Positions 1 to 11,175 of a stretch of 64,000 nt of DNA are shown here, piece by piece. The stretch's first letter is position 1, and every line of letters starts with the position of its first letter. A program made the position numbers and the translations under genes. The stretch spans positions 496,001 through 560,000 of the forward strand of contig QNQO01000680.1 of NCBI GenBank assembly GCA_003290165.1, given 5' to 3'. The DNA comes from Berberis thunbergii (taxonomy: Eukaryota > Streptophyta > Magnoliopsida > Ranunculales > Berberidaceae). The notes under the pieces were generated by a model. The model ran no database searches. It was not told the origin of the DNA and was given only the letters and a program-made list of their open reading frames with translations.

Positions 1-500
1 TTAAAAGTTAGTAAACTGAGTTACTTAAATCAGATATAGGATAGGGGTGCAGATACATTCTGTGTGGATTAATCAATCCCTTATTGAACTAATCCATCAA
101 TAATCTAGTCAATGGGACCCCATGTTTTTGTTTCTTTACCTGTTTCTTCATTGCTAACCATTTTCTTCTTATTTAGTTATTTATTTTATAATACATAACA
201 TAGGTGGGTAGATATGTACTAAATATTTAATTCTTGAATATTTCTTGAATGGAATGATTGCTTAAAGAGAGTTTGCCAAATCCATAACTTAGAAATACAT
301 CATTGATTACGCCAGCCATTGGCTTGACTACTGCGACATTAATATATGATGTTTTGTGGTGTTCTGCTTTAATAGTTCCATGTCTTCATGCTGCCTGGTC
401 TGACACACATTCATGGTTCCTCATTGTAATTGCTCCATTTTCAATTTTTTTTTTTTTTTTTTTTACATTTCCAGAAAATAATTCATGATTTCTTGTGTAA
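1..500. repeat. Segmental duplication, copy 1 (left part)
   Basis: This low-copy segment has a clearly recognisable but diverged partner at about 21755-22310. Shared landmarks in the same order include 'gataggataggggt', 'ctctagtcaatggg' (as ctagtcaatggg here), 'aaatccataacttagaaata', 'ccattggcttgactact' and 'atatgatgttttgtggt'. The short ORF at 303-488 has an ORF counterpart in the partner, but the two are divergent and carry indels, so I do not call a gene. The duplication brackets the 20 kb satellite A block. Confidence 0.75.
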
Positions 501-802
501 TCTATTGTACTAAGCTTGTCGTTACTTGGCCTTTTCTCTGATTAGCATAAGCAATAATAGTAAATAGACAGGAATATCCCATATCTATTCAACTTAATGT
601 TTCTTGTTTTCATTGAGATTCAAACCATTTTAATTACAAAAATAGTTAAAATTGGTTGTTTGGGGTTAGAGAAGAGTAACCTTTCTTAAGGTGGTTAAAG
701 AAATTGCAATGAATGATTCAGTTATGTGTATGATGTTCCATTGTAGAAATCTACCCTTGCTGTTTGGTGTTTTCTCATAAATTTTTTGTTCTCATTTTTC
801 AG

Positions 803-1061
803 GGACGAGTATTTTGTTGATAGAAAAGGATATGAGGCAAGTGAAAAGTGGAGATGTGAACTAGGCATGCAGTTACTTTTTAGTTTGCATTGACCGAAAA
901 GCTTTAAAATAAATATAAAGTTTTCTATTGCATTCTCAATCATATGTCTTGGTTTTTTTCAGAAACCCCTCAATGAGGAACCTGAGTGAGAAGCTTATGC
1001 TCCAAGCAATATTCATCACAAAAGAGAGCTGAAGAAGAAAAAGGATTGGAATCCCAATTGA
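803..1061 (+). pseudogene. Two exon-like pieces of an unrecognised gene
   Basis: A pyrimidine tract plus AG precedes 803, and 803-872 reads as 23 charged codons beginning DEYFVDRKGYEASEKWR. A second acceptor-like AG at 961-962 precedes 963-1061, which reads KPLNEEPE, a TGA stop, then EAYAPSNIHHKRELKKKKDW and a terminal stop. The lysine-rich end looks like a genuine protein C-terminus. The donor after the first piece is not a GT in the expected phase, and the second piece has an in-frame TGA, so this is likely a decayed 3' gene end. I do not recognise the family. It could also be chance coding potential in AT-rich intergenic DNA. Confidence 0.3.
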
Positions 1062-1119
1062 GGTGATGTCAGGCTTCACGTTTTCCTCACAATTAAAAAT
1101 AGAGTAAGTCTTCCTTTAG

Positions 1120-1250
1120 ACAATGATTACTAATTTTTATGTATATATTTATCAAATGCATGCATCCCTGGTTCCATGACTGGATAGATTTGAATGTTTC
1201 TCACTTACTGTTGTTTCTATGAGTTTTTTTGCTTATTTGGTAATCAATTA
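1120..1250. repeat. Segmental duplication, copy 1 (right part)
   Basis: The stretch around 'tatcaaatgcatgcatccctgg' and 'actggatagattt' is matched at about 24370-24455 in copy 2, again just upstream of satellite A sequence. This shows that the duplicated block included the satellite boundary. In copy 2 the left and right parts are separated by inserted elements (about 22.5-24.35 kb). Confidence 0.65.
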
Positions 1251-1309
1251 TCTTTTTTTTTGAAAGGTGAGCGTGCCACTGGTGGGTATAGAACCCAAGA
1301 CGTGGGAGT

Positions 1310-3490
1310 TAAAGTAATCAATTATCTTTGCTTAACTTTGAGATAAACTACAAGTTGATGAGATAAACTACAATGGATGAGATATCATTGGATGAGATAA
1401 ACTACAATGGATGAGATATCATTGGATGACAAGTTGATGAAAATGAATTATTGAGGTTGAGGCTAAACTACAAAATTCTTAAGGATAAGGGCATTATGCA
1501 ATTTTGAGGTTTCGACTCCATTATGGTTGAGGTGAAACACTATAAAATAGGTGCGCTAACGGGCAATGCTTTACTACGTATAGGAAAATTGCGACAAAAG
1601 TTTGCATTTGCACAACACCGAGTAAATAAGATGTTCTGCACAATATTCCTTTAAACGGATGGTGGTGTAGGATTGAACCACTTCCAGTCGAGTACATGAT
1701 GCAAAATATAGGCCCTTGTCAACTACCAGATGAAATAGATGGTGTAAAACATACCCAAATAAAATGCGTGGCTGAATTGACTCATATCTGGATAAATCAA
1801 TGGTTATGGCAGTATTATGTTAATTTTGAAGTTAAACCACAACCAAATAGGTTTTTTAAGTATCGAGGCTGCAAAATCCCTTGTGCCATGCTCTCCATTT
1901 GAGGTTTCTAATCTATTGTGGTTTTGAGGTTTTCAAGTATCGAGGCTACAAAATCCCTTGTGCCCTGCTATCCATTTGACCATATTGAGGTTTCTAATAT
2001 ATTGTGGTTTTGAAGTGAACACTATAAAATGGACGCATTAGGGCATTGCTTGAATACCTATTTGTAATTGCAAAGATGCAACTAAGATTCATATTGGCAC
2101 AAATTAATTAATTGGAGGGAATATAACAAACTACTTGAAATAACATAATCTACTTAAATCACGATTGTAATGTAGTAGTGAAATCACAATCAATCTAGTT
2201 CACTAATCAAGAAAATCGAGGTTGGGCAAAACCTATAGAGTGTAATACTCCAAATAAGAACATGAGTTAATCAAATCATTTTGTGTCTTAGAAATGTTAT
2301 TGTAATTAATGTTAAAATGGTACTAAATTTGTCCGTGAGTGTTGGGGCTAGACTACAAATTCTTCATGGTGCTCTGGCGTATTCATTTGAAGATTTGGGA
2401 ATGATGCAATTTTGAGGTTTAAAATCCATCACGCTTTTGAGTTATATGCAATTTTGATGTTTCAAATCCATCATGCTTTGAGGTTATGCATTGATTTCAT
2501 AAGTTATGAGGCTAAATTAAATCTTCTCGTGGCATTGAGGTCAAAACAATACCAAATATACCATGGGTGATAGGGCTAAACTACAAATTCTTCATGGTGT
2601 GTTGGCCTATCAATTTGAAAGGTATTATGTAATTTTGAGGTTTAAATTCTATCATGGTTTGGAGGTTAAACAATATGAGATGATAAGAAGAATTTGAGGT
2701 TAAAGCAATACCAAATGATTTCATCAGTGTTGAGGCAAAACAAAATATTTTTCTTGTTGCAGTGATGTCAAAAGAATACGAAATGTGTCCACTGGTGTTG
2801 GGGATAAACTAGATAATTTTACTGATGTATCCATTTATAGAATAAGATATTTTGTGATTTTTGAGGTTTCAAATCTTTCATGGTTTCGATGTTGAGATAT
2901 GAAATGTTTCGAGGAGTACCATGAATTGGAAGTCGAATGGTTTCATAAGTATTAAAGCTTTCTCTTGTGGCGTTATTTTCAAAACAATACATAATGTGTC
3001 CATTGATTTTTGGTCTGTGCACACCCCAATGAATGCATTTGTTATATATAAATATTTTAAGAGGAGCACCACCATTAGTAGATTTGAGTTCAAACTAATC
3101 ATATAGCACATGGTTTTTAGGTGTTGAGGATAACTAAATATTTCTTTGTTGTATCGAGGTCAATAGCCTCTAAGTCCACGAGTTTATGGGTGTGTGTTCG
3201 CTTATCCATTTGAATATAAGGGCATTATGAGATTTTGTGGTTTTGTATCCATTGTTTTGAGGTTAAATAGTACAAAGTGGGTGTTGAGAAATGAAAACAC
3301 TAGAAAAGGAAGCCATGAGAAAAATACTATAACAAGTGGTCCAGTACACACCCTAATAAATGCATGGTTTCGTGATATATAAATATTGAGATGAGTATCA
3401 TCTATAGGGGTTTTGAGGTTAACCAGTATGTAATGAAATGATTTTGTGAGTAATGACGCTAAACTAAACACCGCTCTCGCGACGCGAGGT
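1310..3490. repeat. Satellite A unit 1 (short variant)
   Basis: First unit, about 2.1 kb from marker to marker. It lacks a segment of roughly 165-190 bp present in later units (for example 5180-5335): here 'cattgatttttggtctgtgcacacc' is contiguous near 3000-3025, while in the others a block containing 'tatataaagggtagtgatttg' intervenes. Its left boundary, at about 1310, is eroded. Confidence 0.75.
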
Positions 3491-5800
3491 CAAAATCAAT
3501 TATTGAGGTAATGAGATATCATTGTTTGACAAGTTGGTGAAAGTGAATTATTGAGGTTGAGGCTAAACTACAAAATCCTCAAGGTTTATTGGCACATCTA
3601 TTTCAAGATGAGGGCATTATGCAATTTTGTGGCTTCGATCTTACTATGGTTGAGGTGAAAACACTATAAAATAGGTGCGCTAACGGGCAATGCTGAATTA
3701 ACTATCCGTATAGGAAAAATTGCAACTAAAGTTTGCATTAGCACAACACCGAGTAAATAAGATGTTAAACAGATGGTGGTGTATGATTGAACCACTTTCA
3801 ATCGAGTACATGAGGCAAAAATATAGGCCCTCGTTAACTACCAGATGAAATAGATGGTGTAAAACACACCCAAATAAAATGCGTGGCTGAATCGAGTCAT
3901 ATCAGGATATATCAATGTTTATGGCAGTGTTATGTTAATTACTTAATTTTGAGGTTAAACAACTGCCAAATATGTTTTTTAAGTATCGAGGCTGCAAAAT
4001 CCCTTTTGCCATGCTGTCCATTTGAGGTTTCTAATCTATTGTGGTTTTGAGGTTTTCAAGTATCAAGGCTACAAAATCCCTTGTGCCTTGCTATCCATTT
4101 GACGATATTGAGGTTTCTAATATATTGTTGTCTTGAAGTGAACACTATAAAACGGATGCATTAGGGCAATGCATGAATACCTATTTGTAATTGCAAAGAA
4201 GCAACTAAAATTCATAACGGCACGAATTAATTAATTGGAGGGAATAAAACAAACTACTTGTAAATAACATCATCATCATCATCATCAAAGCCCATTCCCG
4301 AGATTACTTGTAAATAACATAATCTACTTAAATCGCGATTGTTATGTAGTAGTGAAATCACAATCAATCTAGCTCACTAGTCATGAAAATCGAGGTTGGG
4401 CAAAAGCACAAGTGTAATGCTCCGAATAAGAGCATGAGTGAATCAAATCATTTTGTGTTTAAGAAATGTTATTGTAATTTATGTTAAAATTGTACTAATG
4501 TGTCCATGAGTGTTGGGGCTAAACTACAAATTCCTCATGGTGCTCTGGCGTATTCATTTGAGGATAAGGGAATGATGCAATTTTGAGGTTTAAAATCCAT
4601 CACGCTTTTGAGCTATATGCAATTTTGATGTTTCAAATCCATCATGCTTTGAGGTTATGCACTGATTTCATAAGTTATGAGGCTAAATTAAATCTTCTGT
4701 TGTGGCATTGAGGTCAAAACAATACCAAATGTTCCATGGGTGATAGGGCTAAACTATAAATTCCTCATGGTGTGTTGGCCTATCAATTTGAAAGGTATTA
4801 TGCAATTTTGAGGTTAAAATTCTATCATGGTTTGGAGGTTAAACAATATGAAATGATAAGAGGAATTTGAGGTTAAAGCAACACCAAATGATTTCATCAG
4901 TGTTGAGGCAAAACAAAATATTTTTCTTGTTGCAGTGATGTCAAAAGAATACGAAATGTGTCCACTGGTGTTGGGGATAAACTAGATAATTTTATTGATA
5001 TATCCATTTAAAGATTAAGATATTTTGTGATTTTGAGGTTTCAAATCTTTCATGGTTTCGATGTTGAGATATGAAATGTTTCGAGGAGTTCTATGAATTG
5101 GAAGTCGAATGGTTTCATAAGTATTAAAGCTCTCTTGTGGCATTATTTTCAAAACAATACATAATGTGTCTATTGATTTTTTAGCTAAACTACAAAATCT
5201 TCATGGTGTGGTGGCTCGACTTATTTCCTGATAATTTCTGTATATAAAGGGTAGTGATTTGCTAATATTGAGGTTGAACCAATGAAACCATTGCAAATGG
5301 AGGTCTCGAGGAAAATGCTAATTTACAGGTTGGTCTGTGCACACCCTAATGTATGCATTTTTATACATAAATATTTTAAGCGGAGTACCACCATTAGTAG
5401 ATTTGAGTTCAAACTAGTAGTATAGGAAATGATTTTTAGGTGTTGAGGATAACTAAATATTTCTTTGTTGTATCGAGGTCAATAGCCTCTAAGTCCACGA
5501 GTCTATGGGTGTGTGTTCGCTTAATATAAGGGCATTATGAGATTTTGTGGTTTTGTATCCATTGTTTTGAGGTTAAATAGTACAAAGTGGGTGTTGAGAA
5601 ATGAAAACACTAGAAAAGGAAGCCATGAGAAAAATACTATAACAAGTGGTCTAGTACACACCCTAATAAATGCACGGTTTCGTGATATATAAATATTGAG
5701 ATGAGTATCATCTATAGGGGTTTTGAGGTTAACCAGTATGTAATGAAATGATTTTGTGAGTAATGACGCTAAACTAAACACCTCTGTCGCGACGCGAGGT
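3491..5800. repeat. Satellite A unit 2
   Basis: Full-length unit that includes the 'tatataaagggtagtgatttg' block. It is interrupted by a 34 bp LINE stub at 4271-4304. Confidence 0.8.
4271..4304 (-). mobile_element. 34 bp RTE-type LINE stub with 16 bp TSD
   Basis: The insert is (cat)n followed by 'caaagcccattcccgaga', the reverse complement of the LINE 3' end seen at 18325-18353 and 41133-41171 ('tctcgggaatgggctttgatgatgat'). It is bracketed by perfect direct repeats 'tacttgtaaataacat' at 4255-4270 and 4305-4320. The other satellite A units carry only one copy of this target, so they represent the empty site. This is a very severely 5'-truncated target-primed insertion. Confidence 0.85.
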
Positions 5801-8068
5801 CAAAATCAATTATTGAGGTAATGAGATATCATTGTTTGACAAGTTGGTGAAAGTGAATTATTGAGGTTGAGGCTAAACTACAAAATCCTCAAGGTTTATT
5901 GGCACATCAATTTCAAGACGAGGGCATTATGCAATTTTGTGGTTTCGATCTTACTATGGTTGAGGTGAAAACACTATAAAATAGGTGTGATAACGGGCAA
6001 TGCTGAATTAACTATCCGTATAGGAAAAATTGCAACTAAAGTTTGCATTAGCACAACACCGAGTAAATAAGATGTTAAACAGATGGTGGTGTAGGATTGA
6101 ACCACTTTCAATCGAGTACATGAGGCAAAAATATAGGCCCTCGTTAACTACCAGATGAAATAGATGGTGTAAACACACCCAAATAAAATGCGTGGCTGAA
6201 TCGACTCATATCAGGATATATCAATGTTTATGGCAGTGTTATGTTAATTACTTAATTTTGAGGCTAAACCACTGCCAATTATGTTTTTTAAGTATCGAGG
6301 CTGCAAAATCCCTTTTGCCATGCTGTCCATTTGAGGTTTCTAATCATTGTGGTTTTGAGGTTTTCAAGTATCGAGGCTACAAAATCCCTTGTGCCTTGCT
6401 GTCCATTTGACCATATTAAGGTTTCTAATATATTGTGGTCTTGAAGTGAACACTATAAAACGGATGCATTAGGGCAATGCATGAATACCTATTTGTAATT
6501 GCCAAGATGCAACTAAAATTCATAACGGCACGAATTAATTATTTGGAGGGAATAGAACAAACTACTTGTAAATAACATAATCTACTTAAATCGCGATTGT
6601 TATGTAATAATGAAATCACAATCAGTCTAGCTCACTAATCATGAAAATCGAGGTTGGGCAAAACCACTAGTGTAATGCTCCAAATAAGAACATGAGTGAA
6701 TCGAATCATTTTGTGTTTTAGAAATGTATTGTAATTGAGGTTAAAATTGTACTAATGTGTCCATGAGTGTTGGGGCTAAACTGCAAATTCCTCGTGGTGC
6801 TCCGGCGTATTCATTTGAGGATAAGGGAATGATGCAATTTTGAGGTTTAAAATCTATCACGCTTTTGAGCTATATGAAATTTTGATGTTTCAAATCCATC
6901 ATGCTTTGAGGTTATGCACTGATTTCATAAGTTATGAGGCTAAATTAAATCTTCTGTTGTGGCATTGAGGTTAAAACAATACCAAATGTACCATGGGTGA
7001 TAGGGCTAAACTATAAATTCCTTATGGTGTGTTGGCCTATCAATTTGTAAGAAATTATGCAATTTTGAGGTTTAAATTCTGTCATGGTTTGGAGGTTAAA
7101 CAATATGAGATGATAATAGGAATTTGAGGTTAAAGCAATACCAAATGATTTCATCAGTGTTGAGGCAAACTAAATATTTTTCTTGATGCAGTGATGTCAA
7201 AAGAATACGAAATGTGTCCACTGGTGTTGGGGATAAACTAGATAATTTTATTGATATATCCATTTAAAGATTAAGATATTTTGTGATTTTGAGGTTTCAA
7301 ATCTTTCATGGTTTCGATGTTGAGATATGAAATGTTTCAAGGAGTACCATGAATTGGAAGTCGAATGGTTTCATAAGTATTAAAGCTTTCTCTTGTGGCA
7401 TTATGTTCAAAACAATGCATAATATGTCTATTGATTTTTTTGCTAAACTACAAAATCTTCATGGTGTGGTGGCTTGACTTATTTCTTGATAATTTCTGTA
7501 TATAAAGGGTAGTGATTTGCTAATATTGAGGTTGAACCAATGAAACCATTGCAAATGGAGGTCTCGAGGAAAATGCTAATTTACATGTTGGTCTGTGCAC
7601 ACCCCAATGAATGCATTTGTTATATGTAAATATTTTAAGAGGAGCACCACCATTAGTAGATTTGAGTTCAAACTAATCATATAGCACATGGTTTTTAGGT
7701 GTTGAGGATAACTAAATATTTCTTTGTTGTATCGAGGTCAATAGCCTCTAAGTCCACGAGTTTATGGGTGTGTGTTCGCTTATCCATTTGAATATAAGGG
7801 CATTATGAGATTTTGTGGTTTTGTATCCATTGTTTTGAGGTTAAATAGTACAAAGTGGGTGTTGAGAAATGAAAACACTAGAAAAGGAAGCCATGAGAAA
7901 AATACTATAACAAGTGGTCCAGTACACACCCTAATAAATGCATGGTTTCGTGATATATAAATATTGAGATGAGTATCATCTATAGGGGTTTTGAGGTTAA
8001 CCAGTATGTAATGAAATGATTTTGTGAGTAATGACGCTAAACTAAACACCGCTCTCGCGACGCGAGGT
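5801..8068. repeat. Satellite A unit 3
   Basis: Full-length unit of 2268 bp from marker to marker, without insertions. Confidence 0.8.
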
Positions 8069-11000
8069 CAAAATCAATTATTGAGGTAATGAGATATCAT
8101 TGTTTGACAAGTTGGTGAAAGTGAATTATTGAGGTTGAGGCTAAACTACAAAATCCTCAAGGTTTATTGGCACATCTATTTCAAGATGAGGGCATTATGC
8201 AATTTTGTGGCTTCGATCTTACTATGGTTGAGGTGAAAACACTATAAAATAGGTGCGCTAACGGGCAATGCTGAATTAACTATCCGTATAGGAAAATTGC
8301 AACTAAAGTTTGCATTAGCACAACACCGAGTAAATAAGATGTTAAACAGATGGTGGTGTAGGATTGAACCACTTTCAATCGAGTACATGAGGCAAAAATA
8401 TAGGCCCTTGTTAACTACCAGATGAAATAGATGGTGTAAACACACCCAAATAAAATGCGTGGCTGAATCGACTCATATCAGGATATATCAATGTTTATGG
8501 CAGTGTTATGTTAATTACTTAATTTTGAGGTTAAACCACTGCCAATTATGTTTTTTGGTATCCAGGCTGCAAAATCCCTTTTGCCATGCTGTCCATTTGA
8601 GGTTTCTAATCTATTGTGGTTTTGAGGTTTTCAAGTATCGAGGCTACAAAATCCGTTGTGCCTTGCTGTCCATTTGACCATATTGAGGTTTCTAATATAT
8701 TGTGGTCTTGAAGTGAACACTATAAAACGGATGCATTAGGGCAATGCATGAATACCTATTTGTAATTGCCAAGATGCAACTAAAATTCATAACGGCACGA
8801 ATTAATTAATTGGAGGGAATAGAACAAACTACTTGTAAATCACATAATCTACTTAAATCGCGATTGTTATGTAGTAATGAAATCACAATCAATCTAGCTT
8901 ACTAGTCATGAAAATCGAGGTTGGGCAAAACCACTAGTGTAATGCTCCAAATAAGAACATGAGTGAATCGAATCATTTTGTGTTTTAGAAATGTTATTGT
9001 AATTGAGGTTAAAATTGTACTAATGTGTCCATGAGTGTTGGGGCTAAACTACAAATTCCTCATGGTGCTCCAGCGTATTCATTTGAGGATAAGGGAATGA
9101 TGCAATTTTGAGGTTTAAAATCTATCACGCTTTTGAGCTATATGCAATTTTGATGTTTCAAATCCATCATGCTTTGAGTTTATGCACTGATTTCATAAGT
9201 TATGAGGCTAAATTAAATATTCTCTTGTGGCATTGAGGTCAAAACAATACCAAATGTACCATGGGTGATAGGGCTAAACTATAAATTCCTCATGGTGTGT
9301 TGGCCTATCAATTTGAAAGAAATTATGCAATTTTGAGGTTTAAATTCTATCATGGTTTGGAGGTTAAACAATATGAGATGATAAGAGGAATTTGAGGTTA
9401 AAGCAATACCAAATGAGTTCATCAGTGTTGAGGCAAAACAAAATATTTTTCTTGTTGCAGTGATGTCAAATGAATACGAAACGTGTCTATTGGTGTAAGG
9501 GATAAACTAGATAATTTTATTGATGTATCCATTTAAAGATTAAGAGATTTTGTGATTTTGAGGTTTCAAATCTTTCATGGTTTCGATTTTGAGGTATGAA
9601 ATGTTTCGAGGAGTACTATGAATTGGAAGTCGAATGGTTTCATAAGTATTAAAGCTTTCTCTTGTGGCATTATTTTCAAAACAATGCATAATGTGTCTAT
9701 TGATTTTTTGGCTAAACTACAAAATCTTTATGGTGTGCTGGCTTGACTTATTTCTTGATAATTTTGTATATAAAGGGTAGTGATTTGCTAATATTGAGGT
9801 TGAACCAATGAAACCATTGCAAATGGAGGTCTCGAGGAAAATGCTAATTTACTAAAATTAACCTCCAGTGGGGATGGGCAACTATGGATGTCAGACCTTT
9901 ATTACTTATAAAAAAAAAGACTTACAAACGCTACGGGGGTACATTACGACGTTACCCGTATTAAGACCAAAACCAAAACAAAATGCCCGGAAAGAAAAGA
10001 AAGAACTTAAACCATCCAAGGACTAGAGCCAACACAAAATACCAAATCATAGAGCGCACAAGACTGCGCAAGCATCGAGCTTACACACACTGAAAAAGCA
10101 CGCTGAAATCAAAAACCCGCCGAGTCGGCCTTGTGAGCCTGTTTCGCAGCAGCGTGCAAGAACCGTCCACATCACGACACTGATCACAGCAAGAGCTTCT
10201 CCGACAGGCCGCACCATCGCAACAAGCCGAGGCATCGCAGCGACAGGCCGCAGCATCGCAGGCGGCAGCAACTCGCACCCAGCAGAACAGGGTACGCTGT
10301 TTTGCAACAGAGTGCCCAACCAGCCCATGAACTGGCTGTCCAGCCCTTGCAACACTCCCTGTGCTCAATGATCTGCAGCTGCATCGCGACGCTCCTGCAG
10401 ACCGGAACCTGTAATCCTGCTGCAAGACCTCCCAGCAGCAGGTAACTCCCAGCTGAGTCCTGTTTCGCGCATGCCTGCAAGCAGAAGCAGCCTGACTCAA
10501 AACGAGCAGCTGATCGCCATATGTCCCTGACTGCCCCAAGCGCAGCTGACTGCCAACGCAGCTGTTTGCCCCAATTCCTTGCAACCAAAATACAAAATCA
10601 GATAGTTACTCATTCCCATGGCGAATGTACGCCGTATGTAATCTGTCTAGCACAATCAAGCCTGCAACTTTCCTAGGCAATGCTAATTTACAGGTTGGTC
10701 TGTGCACACCCCAATGAATGCATTTGTTATATATAAATATTTTAAGAGGAGTACCACCATTAGTAGATTTGAGTTCAAACTAGGAGTATAGCAAATGATT
10801 TAGAGGTGTTGAGGATAACTAAATATTTCTTTGTAGTATCGAGGTCAATAGCCTCTTTAGTCCATGAGTCTATGGGCGTGTGTTGGCCTATCCATTTGAA
10901 TATAAGGGCATTATGAGATTTTGTGGTTTTGTATCCATTGTTTTGAGGTTAAATAGTACAAAGTGGGTGTTGAGAAATGAAAACACTAGAAAGGAAGCCA

Positions 11001-11175
11001 TGAGAAAAATACTATAACAAGTGGTCCAGTACATACCCTAATAAATGCATGGTTTCGTGATATATAAATGTTGAGATGAGTATCATGTATAGGGGTTTTG
11101 AGGTTAACCAGTATGGAATGAAATGATTTTGTGAGTAATGACGCTAAACTAAACACCGCTCCCGCGACGCGAGGT
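8069..11175. repeat. Satellite A unit 4, split by a retroposed insertion
   Basis: The unit is 3107 bp because 826 bp of foreign GC-rich DNA plus a 13 bp target duplication are inserted at 9853-10691. Removing these gives about 2268 bp, equal to unit 3. Confidence 0.8.
9853..10678 (-). mobile_element. GC-rich retroposed segment (LINE 3'-like) in satellite A
   Basis: The insert is flanked by 13 bp direct repeats 'aatgctaatttac' (9840-9852 and 10679-10691). Read on the minus strand, its downstream end contains 'atgtacccccg', a T-rich run and 'ataagtaataaagg' (AATAAA-like). This resembles the 3' end of the LINE stub at 58785-58882, which shares 'tgtacccccga', 'aagtaataaa' and the orientation. 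There is no poly(A) next to the target duplication; about 50 non-A bases follow the AATAAA. The interior (10080-10590) is markedly GC-rich and carries imperfect repeats such as 'gctgcgatgctgcggcctg'. Overlapping reading frames of 102-167 codons on the minus strand look like compositional artefacts (Cys/Ala/Gln-rich) and I do not call them. I infer a non-autonomous LINE-mobilised element or a truncated LINE 3' region. Confidence 0.7.

Noticed and set aside
10047..10588. Three overlapping minus-strand ORFs (102-167 codons)
   Set aside because: All lie in a GC-rich, internally repetitive insertion, are Cys/Ala/Gln-rich and overlap one another. Compositional openness is a better explanation.
9853..10678. 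Organelle DNA transfer as the source of the GC-rich insert
   Set aside because: The 13 bp target duplication and the LINE-like 3' motif favour retroposition, and I recognise no plastid or mitochondrial gene in it.
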